Below the pieces are notes generated by a model, which did no database searches, was not told where the DNA came from, and saw only the letters and a program-made list of their open reading frames with translations. From positions 188,415-252,414 of the forward strand of contig NZ_KE387209.1 in the NCBI RefSeq assembly GCF_000430725.1: 64,000 nucleotides of DNA, given 5' to 3'. A program made the translations under genes and the position numbers. Source of the stretch: Azohydromonas australica DSM 1124 (GTDB taxonomy: Bacteria > Pseudomonadota > Gammaproteobacteria > Burkholderiales > Burkholderiaceae_C). The first letter of the stretch is position 1, and the number at the start of each line of letters is the position of its first letter. This document shows positions 1 through 8,521 of this stretch, piece after piece.

Positions 1-634
1 CGCCGAACTTTCCCTGGTCGTAATTCAGTTTGATGCCGCTGCCGGAGCCGTCCTTTGACGTGGCCGAGCCGCTTGCGTTTTCGCCAAACCAATGCTGGAT
101 AGTGCTGGACAGCCCGAAAACTCGCGGCGTGACGTAGGCCACGCTGTTCGACACCCGGACCTGGTTCGGGTTGATGCTGGCGGTGTAGTTCAGCCCGATG
201 CCGGAGCCCACGCCGAAAACATCGAAGCGAGCGGTGAAGGCATCGTAGGTCGGCGACCAGTTGCGGCCCAGTTGCAGTTCGCCGAACGCCCCTTTCAGGA
301 AAACGATGGCTCGGCGGTTGAACGCGAGGCCGCTTGCGGTCGTGGCGCCGCTGGGTTGGTTGTTGGTGTTCGTTGCAACGCCAAGCCCTGTATCCGCATT
401 GATGCCTGCCTCGAGCCAGAAGCCTGCGCTCAATCCGCCGCCCAGGTCTTCCGTACCGCGAAAGAAAAGCTTGCTGCTGCTGTTGCCGCCGCTGGACAGC
501 AACGACCGGCTCGTCAGGGAACCGTTGACCCGCTGCGCGTAGAGGTCGACGGTGCCCGAGATAGACACCGAGGATTGTGCGTGTGCGACTGCAGTTGTAC
601 CCGCCAAGCTCAGCAAAATGAGCGACTTTTTCAT
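1..634 (-). CDS. Gram-negative porin, N-terminal part (cut by window edge)
   Basis: Outer-membrane general porin of the Bordetella/Burkholderia type, a trimeric beta-barrel passing small hydrophilic solutes. The minus-strand reading frame opens at 634 with MKKSLILLSLAGTTAVAHA, a clear Sec signal peptide ending at AHA-QSS. It continues with the family's first strands (SVSISGTVDLYAQRVNG, then RGTEDLGGGLSAGFWLEAG and GAFGELQLGRNWSPTYDAF) and is still open at base 1, so about 210 of the usual 350-400 residues are present. A GGAGGAG ribosome site lies about 10 nt upstream of the ATG. The 350 bp between this start and the divergent dehydrogenase gene holds the promoters of both. I see no damage. 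Confidence 0.9.
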   Translation of the reverse strand, partial: MKKSLILLSLAGTTAVAHAQSSVSISGTVDLYAQRVNGSLTSRSLLSSGGNSSSKLFFRGTEDLGGGLSAGFWLEAGINADTGLGVATNTNNQPSGATTASGLAFNRRAIVFLKGAFGELQLGRNWSPTYDAFTARFDVFGVGSGIGLNYTASINPNQVRVSNSVAYVTPRVFGLSSTIQHWFGENASGSATSKDGSGSGIKLNYDQGKFG

Positions 635-906
635 TTGAATGGTCTCCTCCAGAGTGGAGTCATGGCCAATGCTTTGGCCTCGGACATAGAAGGGCTGTCC
701 TGTGCCGAACGACCTCGCGAGTCGATTCGATCGAAGGGATATCCCCTGCTTGGCGAAGGCCCGTCCGAAACACGACCTGGCGGACGTGTGCACATGGATG
801 AGAGTCAGTCTAGGTGCGGACTCCTCGGCAAATCCATGGCCTTTTTTGGGACCCGGCGTTCACGTATCGCGATTGATCGGACCCGGTCATCTGCAGCCAA
901 GCGACG

Positions 907-974
907 TTGACAGGGTTCATCGTGCAACGGTACTATGAGTACGGATATGCGACGTTTTGTTCGTATATACGAAA
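907..974 (+). promoter_or_regulatory. Promoter with tandem palindromic operators (site A)
   Basis: TTGACA at 907-912 and TACTAT at 931-936 (18-bp spacer) form a plausible sigma-70 promoter. Downstream lie two 16-bp elements, GTACGGATATGCGACG (939-954) and GTTCGTATATACGAAA (959-974). The core of the second, TTCGTATATACGAA at 960-973, is a perfect palindrome. The centres (946.5 and 966.5) are 20 bp apart, the spacing also found at the seven other sites of this type in the window. The position between the -10 and the start codon at 988 suggests a repressor site (inference). Confidence 0.7.
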
Positions 975-987
975 CCATGGAGACGGC

Positions 988-1914
988 ATGAAGATAGGAT
1001 TCATTGGACTTGGCGCGATGGGATCGGGCATCGCTTTGAACCTCTGCAAGGCAGGATTCGATGTCAGCGTGTTCGACCTGCGCAAGGAAAGCGCAGCGCC
1101 GCTTCTCGATGCAGGCGCACGGTGGGCCCAGACGGTTCATGAGCTCGCCAGTGAAGCCGACGTGGTTTTCACGTCCGTCCCAGGCCCGAAGGAGATGAAG
1201 GACCTCGCGCTGCGCGATGATGGCCTGCTTCATGCGATGCGGCCCGGCAGCGCCTGGTTCGACTTGACGACCAACGCGCCGAGCGTGGTGCGAGAGGTAT
1301 CGGTGCCCTTCCAGGCGCGCGGCATCGCCGTACTGGACGCGCCCGTCAGTGGACGGCCCGCCGGTGCACGGTCCGGCAAGCTGGCGATCTACGTCGGCGG
1401 CGACCGCGACGTCTTCGAACGCCACAGTAACGTGCTCGACGCCATGGGTGACCGCGTGATGCACGTTGGCCCGGTGGGCTCCGGCAACGTCGCAAAGCTG
1501 GTGCACAACAGCATCAGCCTCGTCACCCGGATGGCGATCGCCGAAGGCATGACGCTGGGCGTCAAAGCAGGCATGGACCCGCTGGAACTGTGGCACGCGG
1601 TACGCCAGGGCGCCATCGGACGTGTACGCACCTTCGACGTCCTTGGCGACCAGTACATGCAGTCGAAGTTCGAGCCCGCATCCTTCGCGCTGCGCCTCGC
1701 ATACAAGGATTTCACCTTGGCGTTGGAGCTCGCACGCGAGGTTGGCGTGCCGATGAAGCAAGCCGAGGTCGCTTATCAGGACTACACCGAAGCGCTGAGG
1801 CGGGGCTGGGGTGACCGCGATTCACGCGCCCCGATGCAACTGCAGAACGAGCGTGCCGGCGTAACGATCCAAGCGTCCGCGGAGGACGTGCAAAAGACGC
1901 TGGCGCGGGGCTGA
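988..1914 (+). CDS. NAD(P)-dependent beta-hydroxyacid dehydrogenase (3-hydroxyisobutyrate dehydrogenase family)
   Basis: 308-residue cytosolic oxidoreductase of the 3-hydroxyisobutyrate / tartronate-semialdehyde reductase family, which oxidises 3-hydroxy acids with NAD(P). The start ATG at 988 gives the family N-terminus MKIGFIGLGAMGSGIA, the dinucleotide-binding GxGxxG, and has GGAG 7-10 nt upstream; the frame is open further upstream but without family sequence. The substrate signature DAPVSGRPAGARSGKLAIYVGG occurs near residue 120, and the catalytic Lys region GSGNVAKLVHN near 170. It follows operator site A and precedes a broken partial copy of itself, then a CMD-family gene. The natural substrate is not evident from the sequence. 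Confidence 0.9.
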   Translation: MKIGFIGLGAMGSGIALNLCKAGFDVSVFDLRKESAAPLLDAGARWAQTVHELASEADVVFTSVPGPKEMKDLALRDDGLLHAMRPGSAWFDLTTNAPSVVREVSVPFQARGIAVLDAPVSGRPAGARSGKLAIYVGGDRDVFERHSNVLDAMGDRVMHVGPVGSGNVAKLVHNSISLVTRMAIAEGMTLGVKAGMDPLELWHAVRQGAIGRVRTFDVLGDQYMQSKFEPASFALRLAYKDFTLALELAREVGVPMKQAEVAYQDYTEALRRGWGDRDSRAPMQLQNERAGVTIQASAEDVQKTLARG

Positions 1915-1978
1915 CTCCCGCGACGGTGGCCGCTTCGAACAGGGAACTACCGCTGAGGCAGCTGGTCTTGCGCGGCAC

Positions 1979-2540
1979 GTGACTGGCCTGCCTGCCAGCG
2001 CCTACGGTTCGTCGCGACACGATGGTAGACCGAACCGTCGGCCAGCGTACTCGGCATGCTGCTCGACGCAATCGGGCGGCGAAGCGATGTATGTCGGCGC
2101 AGCAGGTGTGGGCAACAGCGCGAAGCTCGTGCGCAACTGCGCCAGCCGCTCGATTCGCCTGCTGGTCGCCGAGGTGTTCACGCTCGGCCCCAAGGCGGAT
2201 GTCGAATTGGCCGAGTTATGGCATGCGATGCGCATGGGCGCCATACGCCACTCGCGCACATTCGATCGCATCGGCCACCGGTTCCCGCAGTCGAAGTACG
2301 ACCCGCCCTCCTTCAGGGTGCGGCTGGCCTACGAGGATCTCACGCTTGGCCTTGACCTGGCCTACCAGCTCGTTGTTTCGACGAAGTTCACAGAAGCAGC
2401 GTTCCGTGACTTCAGCGAAGCCATCGAGCGGCGGGACCAACGGTGACGCGCGTCTGCCCATGCAATCGCAGAACGAGCGCGCCGGTGTGACCGTCCAGCT
2501 GTGTGCCGCGCAGGTCCAGCAAACCCTGCTGCGCGGCTGA
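1979..2540 (+). pseudogene. Broken partial duplicate of the upstream dehydrogenase
   Basis: The frame from 1979 encodes GNSAKLVRNCASRS, AELWHAMRMGAIRHSRTFD and RLAYEDLTLGLDLAY, clearly matching the C-terminal half of the preceding gene (GNVAKLVHNSISLV, LELWHAVRQGAIGRVRTFD). It stops at 2446, but the family C-terminus (MQSQNERAGVTVQ...VQQTLLRG) continues in another frame to 2540, so there is a frameshift near 2440. The Rossmann domain is missing. Divergence between the copies is considerable, so this is either an old tandem duplication or the remnant of a separate paralogue. No function is expected. Confidence 0.8.
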
Positions 2541-2569
2541 ACCATTTTTCACTTCAACAGGAGAGACCC

Positions 2570-2953
2570 ATGACGACAAGCACTCAGGACATTGGCCGCA
2601 AGATCATGAACGAGCTGATGGGCGACGGGTACGTCGAAGGCAAGGACAAAAAACGCAACGCCTTCAACTCCGCCCTGTTCGACTATTCGGAGGAAGTTTG
2701 CTTCGGTCGCACCTGGTCTCGCTCGGGTATCGACCGCAAGCTGCGCAGCATCCTCAACATCGCAATGCTGACGGCGCTGAACCGCCCCGCACAGCTCGCG
2801 CACCATGTCGAGGGCGCCATCAACAACGGCTGTACGCTTGAGGAGATCCGCGAGATCCTCCTCCACGCCGCCGTCTACTGCGGCCTGCCCTCCGCAGGCG
2901 AGGCCTTCCGCGTCGCCGAGGAGGTGCTGCGCCACCGCAAACTCATCGACTGA
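2570..2953 (+). CDS. Carboxymuconolactone decarboxylase (CMD) family protein
   Basis: 127-residue cytosolic protein of the CMD/AhpD-like fold. The ATG at 2570 follows AGGAGAGACCC. The C-terminal half carries the PcaC-like stretch EIREILLHAAVYCGLPSAGEA; in 4-carboxymuconolactone decarboxylase the equivalent His and the following region form the active site. There is no CxxC pair as in AhpD peroxidases, which favours a decarboxylase or hydrolase-type role over redox. It lies just after the dehydrogenase pair on the same strand and may be co-transcribed from site A, suggesting a step in aromatic or dicarboxylate breakdown (inference). The exact substrate is unknown. Confidence 0.85.
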   Translation: MTTSTQDIGRKIMNELMGDGYVEGKDKKRNAFNSALFDYSEEVCFGRTWSRSGIDRKLRSILNIAMLTALNRPAQLAHHVEGAINNGCTLEEIREILLHAAVYCGLPSAGEAFRVAEEVLRHRKLID

Positions 2954-3079
2954 CACTGCTGGCTCCGCCGCGCTCGACGGCAGATTATTTCCTTGGGCAT
3001 ACAGGCTGAAATCCGCATGGCGATTCCGCAGGTGTGAGCGGCGGTCGGCAAGCGCGCAATTCCGGCACTGGCGGGCGCG

Positions 3080-3220
3080 CTTTTCAGGTGGCGAGCTTCG
3101 GAGGAGCCCGCCATCATTGCTGTCCTGCAGGGCACCCATGGTGGCGGAACGGGGCGCTCGACCTGTGGCCCGCGCTGCTCTTCGGCGTTGACAGCACGCA
3201 CCGCATGAGGTCCGCTGTGC
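3080..3220. repeat. Dispersed ~140-bp repeat, copy 1 (with imperfect inverted repeat)
   Basis: This stretch resembles 43550-43713. Both contain GGAGCCCGCCA, then an inverted repeat, then TGGCGGAACGGG, and further on GAGG(T/C)CCGCTGTGC. Here the inverted repeat (3103-3141) is imperfect, about 14 of 19 pairs. The surrounding 2954-3792 has no convincing gene; open frames there show no recognisable protein. Confidence 0.5.
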
Positions 3221-3792
3221 CGGCGTGATGATCAGCCCGTGCTGCCATGCCGCCCGTGGACGGATCTGCCCGCTTTTTCCTGCAGTGCCCGCTGCCGGGG
3301 CGCAGGTGCTGGTGCGCAGGCAGTGCGAGCGCGGACATCCGTACTGCGGTCGAGAGTGTTCCGGCCAAGCTCGACATGAGCGCCGCCGCGAGGCGGCCCA
3401 GCGCAGCGCGTGTGGACGCCGGCTCCATGCTGCCGAGCGCTCGCGGCGCTGGCGCGCGTGTCAGGGCGCGGAGTCGGCCCCCATCAGCGCTGTCCAGAGC
3501 AACGACACGAGCACCGTGGCGCCTCCGGGTTGCTCGCCAGGCCAGCTCGACGGGCCAGTGTCCACTTCCACGGTCGTGGATGCCGAAAAGCTATCAAGGC
3601 ACCTGCCATGGCATTGCCGCAGCTGTCGGCGGCCCGCTCACGCCCTACGTGCGCCAGAGCGTCCCGCGCCACGCACGCAGCCGCGATCACCTTCCTCGAT
3701 CCGTATCGGATGCATTCGGCGGCTGAAGCGTGCTGGCCGTACGTCGGCGTGTGGCGTCATGCGCCGGCGACCTGGCGTCCACGGCCACCTGA

Positions 3793-4008
3793 AAGCGCGC
3801 CCTTCGCCGCCGAAACACCCGCTTTCTGACCACCCCCAACAGCAGCGAGAGGCTGCGCAGCCGCTTTGACGCCCAGGGCACCGAGCTAATTCCCAGCGAG
3901 TTGCCCAAACCGTTTGCCGCGTTACTGAATCGTGGCTTACAGATATACGACCCGCACCACAAGACGGACAGCATCATGACCAATAGCGCGGCAAGCCTGC
4001 GCCATTGA
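3793..4008 (+). pseudogene. Unrecognised gene remnant
   Basis: After an in-frame stop at 3790-3792 the frame encodes 71 residues without an initiation codon near its beginning, including FDAQGTELIPSELPKPFAAL and GLQIYDPHHKTDSIM, and ends at 4006-4008. The composition looks like real protein (balanced, few Arg/Ala runs), unlike the shadow frames around it. I do not recognise the family. Its end abuts the left side of the IS200/IS605 element, so it may be a host gene cut by insertion. Confidence 0.3.
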
Positions 4009-4047
4009 CGGCGAGGTCAAGAGCGCGGGACCGCCTCGGCGGTCCTT

Positions 4048-4462
4048 TCAGTCCGGTGTCTTCTGCTGCTCGATGTACTGCCGCACGATGCTGATGGGCG
4101 CGCCGCCGCAGGACGCCGCAAAGTAGCTTGGCGATCACAGCACTCCTTGCCAGTAGCGCGCGGCCAAGTCGGACCGGTCACGTCGCAGCAGGCGGCTCGA
4201 CACGCCCTTGAGGCTGTTCACCAGCGCCGAGACCGCCACCTTGGGCGGGTACTCCACCAGCGAAGTGCACGTGGTCGTTCTCGCCGTCCATCTCCACCAG
4301 CCGAGCCTCGAAGTCCTCGCATACCTTGGTGAAGATCACACGCAGCCGTGCAATGGCGTCGCCGTCAAAGACCTCGCGCCGGTACTTGGCAACGAAGACC
4401 AAATGCACGTGCATGGCAAAGACACAGTGCCGGCCGTGGCGAATAGCGGTTTCTTGCGTCAT
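4048..4462 (-). pseudogene. tnpA: IS200-type transposase TnpA (Y1 HUH), frameshifted
   Basis: The frame begins MTQETAIRHGRHCVFAMHVH and has the HUH core HVHLVFVAKYRREVF and NGENDHVHF-like motif. Family similarity then jumps to another frame near 4262 (VEYPPKVAVSALVNSLKG, SSRLLRR), meets a TGA around 4150-4200, and resumes with PSYFAASCGGAPISIVRQYI, which contains the catalytic-Tyr region, ending at 4048. At least one indel plus a stop therefore inactivates it. It is transcribed away from tnpB, the usual arrangement. Confidence 0.8.
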
Positions 4463-4490
4463 AGGCCAAGCTTGCTACGATCGGCTGGCC

Positions 4491-5753
4491 ATGTTGATCA
4501 AGGCTTACCGCTTCCAGTTGCGGACCCGGTCCGGCGTTGAGCGGCTGCTGCGCCGCTTTGCCGGTTCTCTGCGCTGGGTCTGGAATGCGGCCATTGCCGA
4601 GCAGCGGCGCCGGCGCGAGGCCGGGGAGAAGTTTTCGCCCTACGCGGCCATGTGCCGCTGGCTCACCGAATGGCGCCACGCGCCTGAGACGGCTTGGCTG
4701 GCCCAGACGCCGATCCATCCGCTGCAGCAGACGCTGCGCCGCCTGGACGCAGCCTACCGGCGCTTCTTCGCTGGCGTCGGCGGCCACCCGCGCTTCAAGC
4801 GCCGTGGCCAGGAGCCGGGGCTGCGATTTCCAGATCCCAAGCAGTTCGAGCTCGACCAGGGCAGCGCGCGCGTGAAGTTTCCGAAGCTGGGCTGGCAGCG
4901 CTTGCGCCTGTCGCAGGCCGTGGTGGGTGAGCTGCGCAATGCCACCGTCACCTGCGAGCGCGGGCGCTGGTTCGTGTCGCTGCAGCTCGAGCAGCCCGAC
5001 GTGCTGCCATCCGCGGATCTGATGCCGACACTGGGCATTGACCTGGGTGTGGCGCTGTTTGCCGCCCTGTCGGACGGCCGCACGCTGCAGCCGCTGGACG
5101 CCCTGAAGCAGCAGCAGCGCAGGCTCAGGCACGCGCAGCGCGCGGTCAGCCGCAAGCAAAAGGGCTCGCGCAACCGCCGCAAGGCCGTCAACCGGCTGGG
5201 ACGCCTGCACGCGCGCATCGCCGCGCAGCGCAGCGACTGGCTGCACAAGCTCAGCACCGAGTTGGCCGACCAGCATCCGGTCATCGCCATCGAGGAGCTG
5301 AAGGTGGCGGCCCTGTCCGCCAGCGCCGCCGGCACCAGCGAAGCCCCAGGCAATCGGGTGCGCCAAAAGGCTGGCCTGAACCGTGCCATCTTCGACCAGG
5401 GCTGGGCCGAGTTCCGGCGCCAGCTCGAATACAAGACCGCTGCCCGGGCAGGCGCCGTCGTGGCCGTGAACCCGGCCTACACGAGCCAGGCCTGCAGCCA
5501 ATGCGGTAGCGTGGACAGGGGCAACCGCAGGACGCAGGCGCTGTTTGCCTGCCTGGCCTGCGGGCACACCGAGAACGCGGATGCGAACGCCGCGCACAAC
5601 ATCCTGGCCGCGGGGCGCGCGGTCTGGGCCGCAAGGCCCGCTGCCTGTGGAGCGGAGGTCAGCCGCGCCAGGCCCGCAAGGGCCCAGCGTGCAGCCGCGA
5701 TGAAGCAGGAACCCACCGAGGCGACCCCGGCTGCTCCAGCCGGGGCGCGGTAG
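4491..5753 (+). CDS. tnpB: TnpB RNA-guided endonuclease of the IS605 element
   Basis: 420-residue TnpB, the transposon-encoded RuvC nuclease ancestral to Cas12; known members cut DNA guided by an omega-RNA from the element's right end. The start ATG at 4491 gives MLIKAYRFQLRTRSGVE, the family N-terminus; longer upstream starts overlap the tnpA start region. RuvC residues are intact: D184 in LGIDLGV, E268 in IAIEELKV, D364 in NADANAAHN. The zinc finger has C335xxC338 and C354xxC357. The C-terminal tail KQEPTEATP runs into the element's right end. Although tnpA is broken, nothing in this gene looks damaged. Confidence 0.9.
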   Translation: MLIKAYRFQLRTRSGVERLLRRFAGSLRWVWNAAIAEQRRRREAGEKFSPYAAMCRWLTEWRHAPETAWLAQTPIHPLQQTLRRLDAAYRRFFAGVGGHPRFKRRGQEPGLRFPDPKQFELDQGSARVKFPKLGWQRLRLSQAVVGELRNATVTCERGRWFVSLQLEQPDVLPSADLMPTLGIDLGVALFAALSDGRTLQPLDALKQQQRRLRHAQRAVSRKQKGSRNRRKAVNRLGRLHARIAAQRSDWLHKLSTELADQHPVIAIEELKVAALSASAAGTSEAPGNRVRQKAGLNRAIFDQGWAEFRRQLEYKTAARAGAVVAVNPAYTSQACSQCGSVDRGNRRTQALFACLACGHTENADANAAHNILAAGRAVWAARPAACGAEVSRARPARAQRAAAMKQEPTEATPAAPAGAR

Positions 5754-5788
5754 GAATCCCGGTGCCTTCAGGCCTGGGAGGACGTCAA
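5660..5788 (+). ncRNA. Candidate omega-RNA scaffold at the IS605 right end
   Basis: In characterised IS605/IS607 elements the guide RNA overlaps the 3' end of tnpB and the right end, with the guide taken from DNA just beyond the element. Here the tnpB 3' end and the following bases contain two hairpins, CCCCGGCTGCTCCAGCCGGGG (about 5724-5744) and a CCTTCAGG stem near 5765, and terminate with GGACGTCAA at about 5780-5788. The guide would then come from bases after about 5788. This is by analogy only; the 5' limit is a guess. Confidence 0.4.
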
Positions 5789-5984
5789 CTTCGGCACTGC
5801 CCTGCGTACTGCCACAATCCGTGTCGGCTCCGACTATCAAGAATCGATTGATATTCCCGCAAGCGAACAGCACCTGCCGAAAGCTACGTGAAAACCCTAT
5901 AGTTGAGCGCATCGGATGCAACTTCTCCTGCACGCCCGCAGAGAGTCACGCACCGTTGTGTTGCAACCCATCAAAAGGTGTTCC

Positions 5985-6281
5985 ATGAAATCGTTTGCAC
6001 CCGCGCTCGTCACCCTGTCTCTCGTCGTCGCATTCCAGGCGGCACATGCGGGGGCCCCCACGGCACCAAGCCTCCCCCGTGCCGAGGTCCTCGCGGACCT
6101 CGATGCCTACCAGCAATCCGGGCTCTACCTCCTCGACGTCTCAGACATGTCGCCGCTGACCGTCCAGTACCAATCAGCGCGCCAGCGCTATGAAGACCTG
6201 CGCGCGTCGCCCCGCTTCGCAGAGCTCGTCCGCAAGTACGAGGCCCACGGTGCCGAACGCGCCACACTGGCGTCGCGTTAA
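5985..6281 (+). CDS. DUF4148 family small periplasmic protein
   Basis: 98-residue protein starting MKSFAPALVTLSLVVAFQ with a Sec signal peptide cleaved after AAHA. The mature part begins with LPRAEVLADLDAYQQSG, the hallmark of DUF4148, a family of short secreted proteins common in Burkholderiales and of unknown function. The ATG at 5985 was preferred over the longer frame because it gives the signal peptide. It stands alone between the IS605 element and a 480-bp gap. Confidence 0.8.
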   Translation: MKSFAPALVTLSLVVAFQAAHAGAPTAPSLPRAEVLADLDAYQQSGLYLLDVSDMSPLTVQYQSARQRYEDLRASPRFAELVRKYEAHGAERATLASR

Positions 6282-6763
6282 CCGGATCTGCCGCAGGCGA
6301 CCTGCTTGGCGACGATGCAAGCTGCTCCTTAACTGCTAAAAGACACGCTGCCACACGCAGGTCTTGCTGCAACCCGAGTGACAGGCGTGCACGACTTGGC
6401 AATCCCCGGAGCGCTTCAGCCAATTACACCAAGGGATGTCGACGCGGTAGCGGTAGAGCACCGCATCGGCGAACAGGCATTTGTCGCCGGCTATCCGGCA
6501 CCCATGGCCTCGCCGCCTGGGTAGCAAGTCCCCGGTGCACTCCCACTGGTCATTCCTGCGTGCATATCGACGTGTCATGGATTCTTTGCGGTCTCGTCGT
6601 CAGTACAGGACGCAAAGATCAATCAGTCGACTGCAGTCCCTGGTCGCTGTGCAGCTCGCCTTAACGCCGCGCAACGAACCAAGTGCTCTGTCGACCACCG
6701 TGCGGCGACAGGATTTGTGTTCAGCGTAGCCATCCTGAGTAATTGCGCTTACCTGTTGCGACC
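6282..6763. other. Intergenic stretch, no convincing gene
   Basis: About 480 bp between the DUF4148 gene and the end of the hydrolase gene. The only unusual frame is on the minus strand (6336-6578), an 80-residue ORF with eight cysteines (WEC, HGC, DKC, PWC, GDC, HAC, SGC, KTC) and no signal peptide. I cannot assign it and it may be fortuitous. Confidence 0.4.
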
Positions 6764-7825
6764 TCACCTTTTCGTGCCGACGTTTTCATCGATCCATTGC
6801 ATTATCAGATCGGCAATCTGGATGTTGTTCTTGTCCTGCATGATCATGTGCGTGTTGCCACGGATACCAAGATCAGGCGGGTACAGCATCCGAGCCTTGC
6901 CGCCGGCAGCGTTGATCCGGTCGATGAAGACCTTACAGTCATCGTATTGGACCTTCCAGACGAAGCTGAAGACCTGTGGTGCGGTGAGATGATCCCCGAA
7001 CACCACCAAGATGGGCAGCTTGGCCAACGCCGCAATCTGGTCAGCCGTGTACACCACGCCGTTGCAGCCTCCTGGCTCGACTGCGATCATGCCCTTGACG
7101 CCGCTCGGATCAATCAGCGCCGCCTCGAACGGGAAGCGGCCACCCTGTGAGTGAGCCATCAGCACAGCGCCGTTCAGCTGGATAGCCAGTTCGGACAGGG
7201 CCTTGAACGTCGGGTTGGCGGCAGGCAGCGAGGTATTCAGGTCAGGAACTGCCTGCTTCGCGAACTCTTCCATGGCCGCGATGGGAAACTGGGTGTCGGG
7301 GAAAGGCGTGCCATAAGTCGGGCCGAAGCGAAACCGCACCCACGCGTTCTCGGCGGCTATTCGCCAGATGTTTGCCTGTGTTTGCGGCGGAACGATGCCA
7401 GCGCGAACATCGTTGTAGGGTGCTTGATTGAAGCCGGAACGCGCGCGGGAAACTTGGTCGGTGTTGTAAACACCGTGGCCCTTGCGCACAAAATACTCTG
7501 CCCATCCCATTCGCCCATCAGGCGTCGTCTCGTAGGTCTTTCCGGACAAGGTGGCCCCATGCACCATCACTACCGGCACCTTCGGGCGACCATTGGGCAC
7601 CATGTACTGCACGTACATCTGGTTGATCACCAGGCTGCCCGGGCCATACAACCCGATCTCGGCAGCAGTCTGCGTGACGGTCTCGCCCCCCACGTAAAAG
7701 CTGCCTTGGGACTTCAGAACCAGCGGCGAACTGGACTGTTGCAGATCGCTGAACTTTTGCGCCGTCGCCGACAATGGCACGGCAGCACCGGCAAGCGCAG
7801 CCATCATCAAGGCCTTGTACTTCAT
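6764..7825 (-). CDS. Secreted alpha/beta-hydrolase (esterase-like)
   Basis: 353-residue alpha/beta-hydrolase with a Sec signal peptide (MKYKALMMAALAGAAVPLSATA-QK). The nucleophile elbow is AHSQGG near residue 230, an oxyanion HGA occurs in VVMVHGATLSGKTYE, a candidate acid Asp in VVFGDH and the catalytic His in GNTHMIM near the C-terminus. The reaction is most likely hydrolysis of an ester or lactone in the periplasm. The ATG has AAAGGAG 8 nt upstream. The closest gene on the same strand is an SDR remnant 80 bp upstream. The substrate is unknown; a depolymerase or lactonase is possible. Confidence 0.85.
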   Translation of the reverse strand: MKYKALMMAALAGAAVPLSATAQKFSDLQQSSSPLVLKSQGSFYVGGETVTQTAAEIGLYGPGSLVINQMYVQYMVPNGRPKVPVVMVHGATLSGKTYETTPDGRMGWAEYFVRKGHGVYNTDQVSRARSGFNQAPYNDVRAGIVPPQTQANIWRIAAENAWVRFRFGPTYGTPFPDTQFPIAAMEEFAKQAVPDLNTSLPAANPTFKALSELAIQLNGAVLMAHSQGGRFPFEAALIDPSGVKGMIAVEPGGCNGVVYTADQIAALAKLPILVVFGDHLTAPQVFSFVWKVQYDDCKVFIDRINAAGGKARMLYPPDLGIRGNTHMIMQDKNNIQIADLIMQWIDENVGTKR

Positions 7826-7903
7826 CGCATGACTCCTTTAGGAACTCCACCGGCGCCATCAAGGGCAACTCGGATGTTGAAACGAGACTGTCCAAGCTCT
7901 GGC

Positions 7904-8470
7904 TCAGACCGCCGTCCGGGGGAAGCCCAGGGCGTTGATGTAGCTGCCCGGGTCGCTTGTAAGGAAAACCGTCAGGTTTGCCAGGCCTCCCTGAGTGCCG
8001 ATCCGCCCGGTAGGCGCGAACCGTGTCCATTTGCCGCGAAGTTCTGGATCGCGCAGTAGGCAAGCCTGCTTGCGGAGGTGCACACCCAGGCGGGAGAAAC
8101 GGTACTGCAACGAACTCGACGATCTTCCTGTTCCAACATGAGCATGGGAGACATCCTTGTCAGCCCTGCCCTGCCTGCACCGTACGCGCCCGTCTGTATG
8201 TCGTTAGCAACAAGTTCGCGCACTACGCGCCGCGACACAGCCTGTACCGCTGGCACAGATGCGACATCGGGTGCCCTGCCGATCGCCAGCCTGCGTGCTT
8301 GATATCGATTGCAACCTGATCCGCCGCCGCTGCGTTCACGTCTGCGCCGGCCACGGATGCCTCCAGACCCGCCCGTTCCCGCGCTGCCCCTTCGCTCATG
8401 CCGTTACTGACTCCGGTGACGGTACACACGCCCGCAGCAACCCCAAGCCGGGCCCTCGGTCACTGCTCAT
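7904..8470 (-). pseudogene. Short-chain dehydrogenase/reductase (SDR) remnant
   Basis: SDR signatures are spread over several minus-strand frames. VTGVSNGMSEGAA with SVAGADVNAAAADQ (Rossmann TGxxxGxG region) lies around 8310-8430. QTGAYGAGRAGLTRMS (catalytic YxxxK region, Lys replaced by Arg) and VRCSTVSPAWV lie around 8100-8200. GRIGTQGGLANLTVFLTSDP with GSYIN is in a third frame at about 7920-8020. At least two frameshifts separate these blocks and the C-terminal VDGG is lost. It sits between the hydrolase and the Bug gene, both on the same strand, and was probably once part of their operon. Confidence 0.8.
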
Positions 8471-8521
8471 GGGGGTCTGCCCGCCATGCCATGGGCCCCT
8501 CAGGGAATATCTGGGACCATG

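Larger units (their letters stand above)
4020..5788. mobile_element. IS200/IS605-family element with divergent tnpA and tnpB
   Basis: The element contains a minus-strand Y1 transposase remnant and a plus-strand TnpB. The left side shows a hairpin, GGACCGCC-TC-GGCGGTCC at 4028-4045. The right side has the typical IS605 3' end after the tnpB stop: GTAGGAATCCC, a short CCTTCAGG hairpin and GGACGTCAA ending near 5788. Ends are estimated by analogy; IS605 elements have no terminal inverted repeats. Because tnpA is broken, the copy could move only with a transposase supplied in trans. Confidence 0.7.

Noticed and set aside
805-1761. 318-residue minus frame opposite the hydroxyacid dehydrogenase
   Set aside because: Shadow of a well-supported gene; no signature.
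4365-5933. 522-residue open frame antisense to tnpB
   Set aside because: No family motifs; it is the GC-rich shadow of tnpB, whose RuvC and zinc-finger residues are intact.
6336-6578. 80-residue cysteine-rich minus frame
   Set aside because: Eight cysteines are intriguing, but no signal peptide, no ribosome site and no relatives known to me; could be chance.
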